Shown piece after piece: positions 21,258-33,900 of a DNA stretch of 64,000 nucleotides; the stretch's first letter is position 1; the number at the start of each line of letters is the position of its first letter. The notes under the pieces are model-generated. The model was not told the DNA's origin. It searched no databases and saw only the letters and a program-made list of their open reading frames with translations. A program made the translations under genes and the position numbers. Source of the stretch: Acanthamoeba castellanii str. Neff (Eukaryota; Discosea; Longamoebia; Acanthamoebidae); assembly GCF_000313135.1 (NCBI RefSeq), contig NW_004457252.1, forward strand, positions 75,526-139,525, given 5' to 3'.

Positions 21258-23987
21258 TCAGCTGGCGGCGGCAGAGACGGAGAGTAGGGTTGCGTGGGCC
21301 TGGTCGCGGCGCTGCGAGAGCATGCGCGAGGCCAACGGGGAGAGACGAGAGAAAAGGGGCAGCACGGCGTCCCCGAGCTTGACCCACAACACCGCCGCCA
21401 CGTCCGTCGACGCCTTCCGAACCTCAACGCGGGAGTCGTCCATCCCCTGAACGCGCAGACAGATGAGAATGGAAGGAAGTCGGGAAGACATGACGTAGGC
21501 AGGGCCACATGAAGGTGCAAGTACCGTAAGCACGGCGGAAATGAGGGTGTGAAGGCTTGTGACGTCGAGTTCAACGACGCGAGGCAGGAGCAGCAGAATC
21601 TGGTGCATGACCGAGAAGACGTACTGACGATCTTCGTCGATGGCCAACAGTCCGACCGCTGCGCGGGCCAAACGAGGAAGGCTGTGGGGCTGGTGCAGCA
21701 GTGGGGAGAAGGCCTCGAGTGCACGTCTCGCCGCCTGTAAGACAGCACAAAGAAGGAAGGACTAGTCAGCAAGCAGAGTCGGCAGTGCTTGAAGGATGGG
21801 GGACGATGGGGTTTCAACTTACGAGCATGCGCCCGTTACGGGAAGCTATCACGATGCAGGTCAAAGTGCGCTCGATGCAGTCCTGCGCGGATTCTTGGAG
21901 GCTAGCCCTCGCCTGGTGAACCGCTTCTTCGAGAGGTGCTGCGGCAGGCAGCTGGACCAGGATATCCAACGCAGCATCGAAGACTGCCTTGTGGGGACTC
22001 ACGTCGAACGCCGGCTCGTCGTCTGCGGGGCCTGGGGCGAAGCCGGTTTGGTCCTCTTCGATATTCATCGGCTCTACGGAAGCCGATGGACCGGGCACCA
22101 CCTTTTCGAGCTCCACCGGTGGCGAAGCTTCAAACGACGCACGCGGGGAGAGCGCTGGGCCTGTAGGTGTTGGAGATGGGACTACCGGGGAGTCCAGAGC
22201 CGGTTCACTCTGTGAAGGCTCGTTCAAGTCGGACCCTGATGAAGAAGAGCGACCGCCGCGGGTAAGTAAGCTGATTATGGATGGATGGACGGATAGATCG
22301 ATAGATGGGGGAGAGTAAGAGGAAGGCGGGGGATGCATTTATACATACCGCTAGGAGGAAGTTCGTTTTCCAGCTGCTTCGCCTTCACAAGATAGAGCAT
22401 CGGAATGGGGGCTGTGAGGTGGCCGGACTCGGCTTCCCAGTCGGTGCTGAGAGGCGCTGCGATCCTTTTCGCAGGAGGAGTGGACGGCGCTCTTGTGCCC
22501 GCCGCGTGACGAGCAAAGGGCTGCTGGGCGTGGTGACTCCGCGAATCGGTGGTCCCCGTCTTGTGGGCGGGAATGCGGGCAAGGCGCACGCGTTTGGCCT
22601 TGCTGTGTGCAGCAGTAGAAGCCGAGCCCAGCTCGCCATCGCCCGGTACGTCGACCGCGGGCGTGTGGGCCTGGTGGGCGCGTTTGGGTCCTTGTTCGGA
22701 GAGCAGCAGCGAAGGCCGATGGGTCGAGGTGCCCTGGTGCAGAGGCGTGGTCGGAGGAGCGGGGATGCGTTCCGCGCCGGCGAGAAGGGGAACGACTGCG
22801 GTCTCCTCGCTGCGTTCCACAGGGATTCGGATCGCAGGGGTTGGCGGCAGCGCCTTGGGTTCAGGAACGAGCACACGAACGGGCGGCCGATGCTCCACGA
22901 GGATCACGTCCTGGGGTACGGCCGTGTCGGTCTGGACGGAAACACGTTGTGCCTGTTGGATGCGCGCCTTCAAGCTCTCGGGCTGCTCACGCTTGACTGC
23001 AGCCGTCGCCGCCCGTCGTTTGGTCGCAGTGTTGGAGTCGGCGAGGGACTTCTTCTTGGAGGCCGCGGCCTGTGCATCACGAGCGAGAGCACGCTGAATG
23101 GAAGAGTCGAGAGTCTCCTTCAGTGCTGCGGCGCGGTCATCCCAGTGCCCCGCGAATTGCTGGAAGCACGCGCGCGCCTGAGAGCGGGCCTCAGGCGATG
23201 CGTCGCTCATGCCTGCGCGTGGAAGATGCCAAGTGAAAAGCCCGGACCAAGAAAACAGTGTTAGGATTGCGTCCGTTCGAAGAAGTGAAGAGGAGGAGGA
23301 GGAGGAGGGGAACGTATACCTGCAACGATGGTTGAGGCGATTGAGTCCCTGTGCCGCTCCAGCGATTCTGTTGCGGCACGATCGAGGAGAAGGGAGAGGT
23401 ATTCCATGCAGCGAGCGCGCTCCTTGGGGCCTTTGGCAGTGGTGGCCTGACTTAAGACTGCCTCAACTCCAGCCGCGGGAGAGGCGTGCTCCATCACCTT
23501 GAGGAGAGAGTCGTGCGCAGCTTGCGACATCACGAGGGTCTTCACTCCAGTAAGTCGTAGCAGCGGCTGGAAGAACAAGCCCACGAACGAGTCGAAATCT
23601 TCGGCGAGCGACTGAGCCAGCACGCCAACGGTCATGCAGATTTCCTTGATCACCTGGGAGCGGAGATCGTTGAGCTGCCCCCCCACCAACAACGTGAGCT
23701 TTTGATATCAACCTGAGGCAGGCCAAAAGAAGAGAAGGGCAACTTACCTGCGCTACCAGATGCTTCTTAATCTTGTCAAGACCGGTCGCGAAGCTGTCGT
23801 ATTTCGAGGCCGTGGGGGCAAGTTCCTGGAGCTTGATCATGGCCTTGGTTCTAACATCCCAATCCGCCTCCTCGCCCTTGCTCAAGATGTCTCCGATTTC
23901 TATGACTTCGGCCAGTACCGCTGCACCATTCATCTGTGCGGGTTGAGGCGGGTAAGTGGGCACATAGGCATCGGTAAAGGAAGGCAT
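21258..23987 (-). CDS. CLASP-like TOG-domain microtubule-associated protein
   Basis: At least five exons on the minus strand, stop at 21260-21258. The first in-frame ATG is 23987 (MPSFTDAYV); a second ATG at 23933 (MNGAAVLAE) follows a possible acceptor and could be the true start. The first exons encode HEAT-repeat TOG helices: [16 protein letters not shown], then [19 protein letters not shown] (the CLASP TOG2 signature DLRSQ-V-E), and [18 protein letters not shown] long Ser/Pro/Lys/Arg-rich linker follows, about 22300-22990. The C-terminal exons have another helical array ending in [18 protein letters not shown], like the CLASP C-terminal domain. CLASPs stabilise microtubule plus ends and act at kinetochores and the cell cortex. 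The gene lies 195 bases upstream of KNL1 in the same direction. The chain is shorter than animal CLASPs, with no obvious TOG3. Confidence 0.72.
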
Positions 23988-24084
23988 CCACTCGCTCAAG
24001 ATGGGACGTACGTTGAGTATGCTCCGTTGCTGTACCTTGTGGGTGTTGAATCGTTGGTGATTGCAACGTCCTACAACGCTCCCC

Positions 24085-24120
24085 TTTTTGGCGCCTTTTT
24101 TAAACGCTCTTTTTGGCGCC
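24085..24120. promoter_or_regulatory. paired TTTTTGGCGCC motifs in the CLASP/EF-G2 divergent promoter
   Basis: The 11-mer TTTTTGGCGCC occurs twice, at 24085-24095 and 24110-24120, in the 210 bases between the CLASP and EF-G2 start codons. Each contains TTTGGCGC, which fits the E2F consensus TTTSSCGC. Between them lies a TTTTTTAAA run. The exact duplication argues for a functional site; the factor is inferred. Confidence 0.5.
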
Positions 24121-24197
24121 AAGAAAAAGGAGTAAGAAGCAGAAGAAATGGGGGAAAGAAGAAAGGAAAACGACTCGAACCTTTGATTGAAGTCTTG

Positions 24198-27100
24198 ATG
24201 CAGCTGCGTCGCGCTACTCTACGGGTGGGTCCAGCTGTGACAACAGCACCACGCTCTGGCGGCCGGCAGTGGTGGTGTCAAGCACGACATAGCGGCAGCA
24301 GCAGCAATAGCCCTGCAGCATGGCCGCCGCAGCAGCAACGCGGCAGTAGCCTCGTGCTCTCCTCCTCCTCTTCCCGCCTCATCCGCCCCTCCTTCTTTTT
24401 GACCTGGGTCCACCGACGTACGTCTCCCGCTGCCACTCCTTCCGCACCACCACAACTCCCCGCCACACCACAATTTTCACCGGACCTACACAACGGACTC
24501 GGGCGCCACCCGCCGCGGTGTGGGCGATGTGCAGGGCAGCAACACAGCGAAGCGGAGGTGGCAGTCGAGCGCGTGCGGAACATCGGGGTGGTGGCACACG
24601 TGGACGCGGGCAAAACGACCACCTGCGAGCGCATGCTGCACTACTCGGGCGTAACGCGGCGCATCGGAGGTACCTTTCCGACCTTCCGACCCACCACCAC
24701 CACTCTCGCTGTCAACAGCCATTCTCCCTTGTCGTGGTGGCTGGCTGGTGGGTCGTCCTCACGCACGCACGCGATCAGACGTGGATTCGGGCAACACGGT
24801 GCTGGACTTTATGAAGCTGGAGCAGGAGCGAGGGATTACTATCAAAGCCGCAGCGATCACCTTCAACTGGGAGGGCCACAAGATCAATCTCATCGACACC
24901 CCGGGTACCCGCGCACACAGGCCTTGGCCGCGCCTCCACAGCTCGCGCGCACAGTGACCACCGTCTGAACACACACAACGGGCGATGGGCGGCGTGGGCC
25001 TTTTTTGTTGAATGCAGGGCACGTCGACTTTATGTTCGAGGTCGAGCGTAGCGTGCGGGTGCTGGACGGGGCAGTGGCGATCTTCGACGGCGTGGCGGGG
25101 GTGCAGGCGCAGAGCGAAACGGTCTGGCGACAGGCGCGCAAGTACGGCGTGCCCGTCATCGCCTACATCAACAAGCTCGACCGCGAAGGCACCAACCCTC
25201 ACCCCACACCGCGCCACGCCACGCCCAACGACCACCGCACCGTCTCCACCCCGTGTGTGGAGGAAATCGCCGCATTTTTCTGCTCAGAGTGGTCAGTTTC
25301 TCACACGTTCATCTTCGTGCACTTTTCTGCGGTGGGGCGGGCGGGCGGGCTTGGTTGGGGCCGACAGGAGCCAGTCTGGAACGGGCAGCCGACTCTATGC
25401 GTGTGCGGCTCGGGGCCAGGCCGCTGCTGCTGCAGCTCCCCTTGCCCACCACCCTGGTGCCCATCCCCGCCCGCTCGCCCGCCCAAATCTCCCGCATCTC
25501 TTCAATGCCGCGCGGGCACTGACGGCTGCGTGCCTGCTCGCCTCCCTCGCGCCAGGGAGTTCTCGAGGGCGTGATCGACGTCGTGGACATGCGAGTCATT
25601 CGCTGGACCGACCCGTCGGGCAAGGCGATGCAGGTGGTCGATCTCACGCCCGAGGAGCACCCGGGCCTCTATGCCAAAGCCCTGCAGGCTCGTGAAACGC
25701 TTCTCGAGCAGCTCGCCGACGCCGACGAAGCCATCATGCGCGCTGTCCTCGAGGTTCACCCACGCACACGCACACGCACACGCACACGCACACGCACACG
25801 GAGGAGGAGGACCGTGTGCGGCGCGCATATACAAGGCCAGCTCGTGTGACTGCGATCTATGCGGCTGGTGGTGGTGCATCAGGAGGGGGCGAGCGCGGAA
25901 ACGGTCGCGAGAGAGCTGCTGCACGGAGCCCTGCGGCGAGTGACGCTGGCCGGGGAGGGGGTTCCCGTGGTGTGCGGCAGTTCGCTGCGGAACCGAGGCG
26001 TGCAGCCTCTCCTTGCCGCCATCTGCCGATACCTCCCCTCCCCCCTCGATCGCCCGCCCGTACGCGCCGTCGACATGGAGACAGGGCAACACATCGCCAT
26101 CACTCCTGATGGACCCGACCTGTGCGCTCTCGCCTTCAAGGTACACACACGACACACACGACACACACGACACACGACACACACACGACACACACACACA
26201 CACTTTTTACTGGCGGCGGCGGGTCCCGTGGTGCAGGTGGTGCATGACGTGCAGCGTGGGCTGATGGTGTATCTGCGAGTCTATTCGGGAGAACTCACTC
26301 CGGCAACCGAGGTCTACAACTCCACCCGCCAAGTCAAGGAGCGCGTCAGCCGCCTCCTTAACATCCAGGCCGACGACATGGTGCGCGCGCGCACCCGCTT
26401 GCAAGCCTCTCACGGCCACCGCGCGGGGGCGGGGGGCGGGCCTAACCCAGCAGATCGCCCCCTTTCTCTTATTTTTGTTTTGTGGCGCAGACCGAGGTGG
26501 GGCGTGTGGGGGCGGGCAACATCGTGGCGGCGCTCGGGTTGAAGGACACCTGCACCGGCGACACTCTCCTTGTGCCCGCCAAGGGCAACAAGAAGGCCCA
26601 CAAGGGCCAACACGCCAAGGTAAGCCTGCCCCCTCTCCCCACTCCCTCACCCTACATGGGCTCACACGACACACACGACACACACGACACACACACACGC
26701 GGGCTGGGCGGCACGCGCAGGGGGGTAGGCTGCTGCTGGAGGGGATCGATCCACCTCCGCCGGTGTTCTTCTGCTCCATCGAGCCCGAGTCGCTGTCGGC
26801 ACAGAAGGCCCTCGACGACGCGCTTGGCCTGCTGCGCAAGGAAGACCCCTCGTTCTCCGTCTCGCTCGACCCCGAGACCGGCCAAACCCTCCTCTCGGCC
26901 ATGGGCGAGCTGCACCTCGAGATCCTCAAGTACTCCACCACCCACTCGCGGCGCGGGCTTGCTTTCTCGCTCGTGAGGCCGCTCCTCTGATTCGACGTCG
27001 TGTGTGTCGTGTGTGTCGTGTGTGTCGTGTGTGTCGTGTGTGCCGTGTGTCGTGTGTGTCGTGTGTGTGTGTGTGTGTGTGTCGTGTGTGTCGTGTGTGC

Positions 27101-28092
27101 ATATGGAAGGGATCGCATTCTCAACCACTATCGCGTGGGGGCCCGCGTGGGCAACGTGCGGGTGTCGTATCGGGCGACGGTGGGGCGCGCGCTCTCGCAT
27201 ACCCTCGCCCGCGAGTACGAGATCGGCGGAGTCAAGCAGCACGTCGAGCTCACCCTCGACATCGAACCCACGGCCCGCGCCCACGGCAACGAGTACCAAG
27301 TACGCCAACGCTCCACTCATCCATCCACCCACCCTGCTCGTGCTCAACTCCGTGTGTGTGTGTGTGCGTGTGTTTGTGTGTGTGTGGCTGCGACCTGGGC
27401 AGAACCTGGCGGTGAGCGAGGCGTTGAAGGGGGCAGGGGCCAAGGAGAGCCAGGCGCTGGAGCAGGCCCTGGCGGAGGGAGTGGCCAACGGGTGCCGGTC
27501 GGGCCTCTTCTTTGGGTTCCCGCTCGAGGACGTGCGGGTGGCAGTCACCCACCTGGCCGTCGACCCGGGGGTCAGCCCGACCGCTCTCAAGGCCGCCTCC
27601 GCCGACGCAGTCAAGCAGGCCGCTCTCGCCGCCGACCCCACGCTCCTCGAGCCCATCATGAAGGTACCCTACCACACGACACACACACACACACACACAC
27701 ACACGACGCACATCATACAGGGCAATGTAGCAGCTCATGAGTGTGTTGTGTTGTGTGTAGCTGGAACTGATGGTGGACGAGAGTGCTCTGGGAACGGTGG
27801 TGGGAGACATGGCGTCCGGGCGACGAGGCATGGTGCGGGCGGTGCACGTGCTGCCCCACCACCGTCTGGTCGAGGCCGAGGCGCCGCTCAAGGAGCTCCT
27901 CGGCTACTCCACCCTCTTCCGCTCTCTCACCCGTGGGTCGGGCTCCTTCACCATGGAATTCCTCCGCTACGGTGCCCTTGCCCTCGCCCACATCAACCAC
28001 CACCACGAAGGCTCATCCCCCTCTTCTCATTAGGCGACATGGGCGCCGCCGAGAGCAAGAAGCTGCAGGACGAACTGCGCCGCGGCTTCTAG
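24198..28092 (+). CDS. GFM2: mitochondrial elongation factor G2 / ribosome-releasing factor 2 (GFM2)
   Basis: About 13 exons. The N-terminus ([20 protein letters not shown]) is rich in Arg, Ser and Ala with no acidic residues, as expected of a mitochondrial presequence. GTPase motifs follow in order: G1 [11 protein letters not shown]2 RGITI, G3 DTPGHVDF, G4 NKLD. Domain II ([19 protein letters not shown]...[17 protein letters not shown]), domain III ([12 protein letters not shown]), domain IV ([14 protein letters not shown] and [14 protein letters not shown]) and a domain V-like end ([12 protein letters not shown]) complete the EF-G plan. EF-G2 of mitochondria works with RRF to split ribosomes after termination, not in translocation. 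Assignment to the G2 rather than the G1 type rests on domain IV wording and is less certain than EF-G itself. Introns carry ACACG arrays (26142-26202) and GTGTC arrays (27000-27102). The gene is divergent from CLASP. Confidence 0.85.
27000..27102. repeat. GTGTGTC intron array in GFM2
   Basis: GTGTGTC units in an EF-G2 intron, followed within about 10 bases by the acceptor GGAAG. Confidence 0.85.
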
Positions 28093-28206
28093 AAGGCAAC
28101 ACAAAGAGAGCTTACAACAAACCAACGAAAACAGTTTATTTATTTATTTATGTAAGTGGGCACTGGGGGATTGCTTGGGGGGGAGGGAGAGAGATGGGGG
28201 GAGAGC

Positions 28207-30921
28207 TCATTCCTCCTCTTCTTCCTCCTCTTCCTCTTCCTCGTCTTCGTCGTCATCGCCGCGGTAAAAGTCAGAGTCGTCGCGGACGCGGAAGTCGGTG
28301 TCGATGTCGCGGCAGGAGGTGATGGCGAGGAGGAGCTTCTCGCGGAGCTCTTCGAGGGAGGCGTAGGCCGGCAGGTAGAAGGCGTTGAAGCAGGTGGAGG
28401 CCTTGGGGAGGCTGGAGCCGTACTGCCGGTTGATGACCATCAACTCGACGTCCGATCCGACACCGCGCGGCAGGCGTTCGCGGCCGCTCACGAAGCGCAC
28501 GAACTGCGCGCGCTCCCGGTCGGTGAATTCGCGCAGCACCTGCCACAGCCACCGCACGGTCTCGTCGTTCTCGTCCCACCCGCTGTGCCGCGTGTGCGTC
28601 CGCAGAAAGTCGACGTCGATCTCGGCCTCGCTGCACAGCAGCTCCCGAGCCTCCCGCCACGTCAGCAACGACAGCGGCCCCGCCGGCAGCACGTCGGCGA
28701 TGCCGCGTCGGATGGCTCGCACTTGCTCCGCGCCCTCGGCCAGCCGCGCCTGCACCACCAGCTGCACGTACTCGTCCCGGTTCGCAAACGTCACAGGCTC
28801 CTCCTCGCCTCCGTCCTATATATATATATATACAATTACCATTACATCACCACCAGCCACCAGCCACCACGACCACTGTCAGATCTGATCCAACACTACA
28901 GCACTACAGTACTACAACACGATGACGACAGCAGCAGCAGCAAACCTTGAGGGGGACCAGGGTGCCATCGGAGAGGACGGTGGTGAACTTCTCGAAGATG
29001 ATGTCCTCGAAGGTGGCTTCGCTCAGGCCTCGGGCGCTGCGCAGCTCGTCCAGCGTTTGGCCGCAGTACTGGTCGATGCCTGTTCTCCGCCATCGCGAGA
29101 ATGAATGAGTGAGCGGCATGTGTGGGGAGGGGGGCGAGGAGAGAGAAGTGAGAAGTGGGCCAGGCGTGCGCACCTTCGAGATCGGCGATGGTGGCCTGCT
29201 CGCCCACGATGCCCTTCCACACGATCGACGGGAAGTACAGGGGCAGCGGACACTGCAAGTGCCAAATCGATTACCAGCCCGTCAGCTGGCTGGGCTGGGG
29301 TGCTTGCTTGCTTGCTTGCTTGGGGGGGGGAAGCGAGGGAGGGCTACGTACGTGGGCGAGGTAACCGACGGCGATGAGGCGCCCGAGCCATTCGAACATG
29401 GCCAAATGGTTCTTGTGCGTGGCCGACGGGCGCGGGATGTACCCGTCCCTGTCACACACGCGGGAGATCACATCGCAGCGTCGGTATGCGGTCCCCACAG
29501 ATATATGACACACACGCACACACACACGCGCGCGCGTGTGCGGTTGTGTGTGTCGCGTTGCAGGTCGGGTGTGGTGGTGGCGTGGGCAACGACGTACTGG
29601 TTGCTGCCCGAGGAGGTCTGGGCGTTGGGGCACGGGATGAAGAGGGGCAGGAGGCTGTTGGGGGACTGCAGCTCCTCGCAGACGTCCATCAACGCGTCTC
29701 GGAAGGGCCCCCCTGCGTCCTGGGCGCCTTCACCCTGCATTTTTGTATATTTTTAAATATATATTATAAATAGAATAAATGTTATAAATAAATAGCCACA
29801 GCCACGTCAGCAGATGTGTGCGGGGGAAAGAGGGAGGGAGAGGAGGAGCCGTTACCTGGAAGGCGACGGTCCAGGGGCGCTCGTTGGCGTCGGTGCTGCG
29901 CAACTTGGCGCAGTCCATGTGCTGGAGGGCGGCAAAGAGCTGATGGAACACCGTGTCCTCCATACGCCGCTCTGGACACGACACACGACACACACACACC
30001 ACACCACACACACACAGGACACGGGCGAGGCGGTGGGTGACGAATGACACAGCTCCTCCGCGCGCGCGCGCGCGAGTGTGTGTGGTTCCCTCTCGTACGT
30101 GTCGTGCGTCGTGTGTGTCGTGTGTGTCGTGTGTGCATTGGGTACCTTTGGAGGGCTCGAAACGTCGCTTGACGATGACCTTCTTGGAGCCGCGCTTCTT
30201 GCGGGATTGGCGGGAGACGGAGGCGAGGAAGTCGAGTTTGAGGGCCGTGGGCAGGAGGTGCCGGATGGGGAGGAGGAGCGAGAGCGGGTAGGGCTCGCGC
30301 GGGCGCTTCCACGCGGCGGCGCCGGGCGCGGCGGACTTGTGGAGGGCGCGGAGGCGGAGGTGGAGGTCGAACAGCGGCAGGGCGCGGCCCACGACGGCGC
30401 TGAGGAGCCGTAGCTGGCAGAGCTCGTACCGCAGCCACGGGAGCGGGGCGTGCGTGGGGTCGAGCAGCGGATACCGCAGCAGCTCCTCGCGCGAGAAGGC
30501 CAGCTCGTGCGCCACGCTCCACGCCCACCCCATCGCCTCGTCGCCGCCGCCGCTACCATTGGCGCCGCCGCCGCTGTTGCGCGCCGCGCGCTCGTTGAGG
30601 AGGGCCATGAGCTGGGCCAGGACCTCGCCCCGCTGACCGACCTCCACGGCCCGGTGCCCGGCCACGAACGCGCGCATGTCTGCCGCCTTGCTCTCCACCC
30701 ACGCCCGTCGGCCGTCGGCCGTCCAGCGCCGTACCACGTACAGCTTGAGCCAGCAGCCGCCGGTGGAGGCCGGCGAGCTACCGCTGCCGCCGCCCCCGTC
30801 GACGGGCCGCCACCGCACCCTCAGCCGCTCGCCGCCGGTCAACTCCCCGAGCCGCAGGAGCCCGGGCTCGGCCTTGAACAAGCCGCCCGCAAACTGATTC
30901 GACACACACACACACACACAC

Positions 30922-30954
<33 letters not shown>

Positions 30955-33900
30955 CCACAATCACAAGGGTTGGAGCCACCGCATGTTGTTCCGATTGAAG
31001 AGGAGGCGGCGTACGGTGGCTGATCGCGTGGGTCTCAAGGGGTGGTCGGGTTCATCGTCGTGGATGCCGTCGAGCGTGACGGCCTCAAGCGTGCCCTGCA
31101 CGTGCTCGGTCCCTTCGAAGGCGTACAGGACGCTGACGTTCATGGCCCCCTCCTGCTCGAACACCTCCTCGTACTCTTGCCTGCGCACCCAATCAATCAA
31201 CGCAGCGTGGTGGTGGTGGTGGTGGTGGTGGTGGTGGTGGTGGTGGTGGTGGTGGTGGACGTACCCGAGGGGGAGGTCTCGGCGTAGGTGGCGCGTGAGG
31301 TCGATCCATGCTTCCTCGAGCAGCCCGGGCGGTGGTTGGGCCACGGAGGCGGCAGAGGGTGGTGGTGGAGGGGTGGTGGTGGAGGGCGTGGTGGTGGTAG
31401 TAGCGGGCGAGGTCGGCGGCGAGGAGGGCGGTGGCGTGCCAGTTGGCGTCGGTGAGCTGCCACGCGGGGTCCGTCCACTCCTGGTCCCACACGTGCACGG
31501 CCTCGCCGGAAGGGGCCGCGTAGGGCGGGGGAAGCGCGGGCGACGAGATGCGGTGGAAGAGGGCCTGCGTCTCGATGGCGTACTTGCAGAACCGCGCCTT
31601 GGCCCAGTCCTCCTCCGAGAGCATACCGAACGAACGCTCCACGTTGGCCGCCAGCAGATCCTGGACGACCACGACCACGACCACCGACCACGATGAGTAG
31701 CTGCTCTATTCGTATTGTATGAGGGCGGTGGTGGTGGTGGTTGGGGGGGGGAGTAGTTGTAGTATTATTACGGTGAGCTGGTGGGGCGGCTGGTAGGACT
31801 CGGTGAAGGAGAAGAGCGACTTGGAGAGGGCCTCGGCCGGTAGGCTCCCGGCCAGCGTGGAACCGTACCTCTGCAGCACGTCCAGTGCCCCATCCTGCAC
31901 ACCACCACCACGAGCCGCCGCCGCCACCACCACGCCCACCGGTGCGGTCAGGAAAGAGGAGACCTACCTCCCCCCGCGCTTTCCCTCTCTCCCGACACAT
32001 GACCCTCCAAAGGAAGCGGTGGCGGTAGGCACCAGAAACGGGAAAGCGGCGACGAGCGACTCACATCCGGGACCCGCACTCTCCACCGCCCGCAGCAGGC
32101 CCATGAGCAGCTGCACACGCCACCACCACCAGCAGCAGCAACCACACGACACACACGACACACACGACACACACGACACCGGTGGTACGTATACACAAGA
32201 TGATGAGAATAGTGTGACTCCCGCCAGCAAGACGGGGCGGGGCGGCGGCGGGGTGGTGGGGAGAGGAGCAAACAGACCTGGGTGGTGTGGGAAAAGGGCA
32301 GGGCGCGCGGGAAGGCGAGGGCCAGCGTGTGGAGGATCCACGCGTGGAAGGACGCCGAGCGCTGCTGCTGCTCCCCGGGGGCGGTGGCGATGGTCGTATC
32401 CGTAGCAGCGGCCACGACCCCGACGAGGCCCTGCAGCAGGGTCGTCGTCGTGGCGGGGCCTGCTCCTCCTCCTCCCGGTCCGGCCTGATCGCCCGTCTCG
32501 CGCTGCTGCTGGCGACGAGCCACGGTTGCGGGGGTGAATTACGACCACGACCTCGACGACCACCACGACGAGGCCCTTTGCTTGTTTGGGGGTGGGGGGG
32601 GGCTTGGTAGGTACGTGGATGAGGCGCGGCTTTTTGGGCGGCGGAGGCAGCAAGGTGCCCCACGAGGCGGCGCCACGGCCCCGGGCTTCCTTGCGGAGGA
32701 GTGCGGCCACGCGCTGCGCCAACACGTTCAGCGCTCGCTGCCCCTGCCCCTGCCCTTGCCGCACGTCCGCCTGGACCCCGCCGCCGCCGCCGCCGTGAGT
32801 GGTGCATCATCATCATCATCATCCGCCGTGAGTGGTGCATCATCATCATCATCATCATCATCATCACGGATGAGCGCATACACCGCCAGCGTGGCGGCGG
32901 CGGCTGAGAGGAAGGGGGAAGGGTACAGGCGGGGGGAGGAGCGGAAGGGTGGCGCTCTTGAATCGGTCGAAGGTGAGGCGCAGGAAGCGGAGCGCGCTGG
33001 CACAGTCGGTCCCCCCGACGAAGAGGTCGAGGGAGAGGTCCTCCTCCTTCTCCTGCAGCATCCACGCCAGCGCGAGCTGATGTTCGTAGTGGTACGCCAC
33101 CTCGTCCTCCAGGAGCGCCCCTGCTCGCCCCACGACCACGACCACGACCACACACACGACACACGACACACGACACGACACACGACACACGACACACGAC
33201 ACACGACACACGACACACAATGCACGCACGCATGCAGAGAGAACAAGAGCATCGGGTCAGGAGAGAGAGACCCAGCCCTGGCACGAGGGCGTGGTCCGGT
33301 ACCGTATTTGAAGAGGCGGGGCGGCGTCAGGGATGCCCGCAATGCCGCGTAGGTCTCGTCGTCCGCATCCACGCGCGTCAGGCACCTGACGGGATACCTG
33401 CGCGAACGCGAGCCCCCCCCCGGTGGGGTGAGAATGGGCCACAGACAGAAGCAGGAAAAGGAGGAGGCGGAGGAGGCGCGCACCAGAAGGTGGCTTCAGC
33501 CGCAGTGTCCGGCAGGTAGCACCTGAGGAGGGCGCGATCGTCCGAGTCCACCGATGGCCGGTCAATCGCTTCCACCTCTGATGATCACACACATTGAAAC
33601 CCGCACGCACGCACGCACGCACGGCAGATGTCGGTGGTTAGCGACGCCAGCGGCGGTGGCTGCGGACAGAAAGAGGCACGCACGGCAGGGAAGTCGGGCG
33701 TCCAGGGCGCGCGTCACGACGTGGGAGAAGCGCAGGTCGACGTCGGCGGAGGCCAGCCACAGCAGCACCGTGTCCCGCACCCGCACTTGCTCTGCCCCCG
33801 ACCCCGCCCCCGGCGGCCGCCGCCACTCCGCTTTGTGGCCGCGCCATCCGGTGATCGTGCCCACTGCTGCCCCCCCCAAACACCCCAATTAGTGCGGCGG

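Noticed and set aside
24120..24122. CLASP start at 24122
   Set aside because: The codon is TTG, not ATG. The first in-frame ATG is 23987, and the bases before it hold the promoter-like repeats.
23760..24197. Extension of EF-G2 upstream of 24198
   Set aside because: The frame stays open but overlaps antisense CLASP coding sequence. The ATG at 24198 begins a clean mitochondrial presequence.
31193..31300. Polyhistidine and polyvaline protein segments
   Set aside because: They come from translating a GGT microsatellite within an intron.
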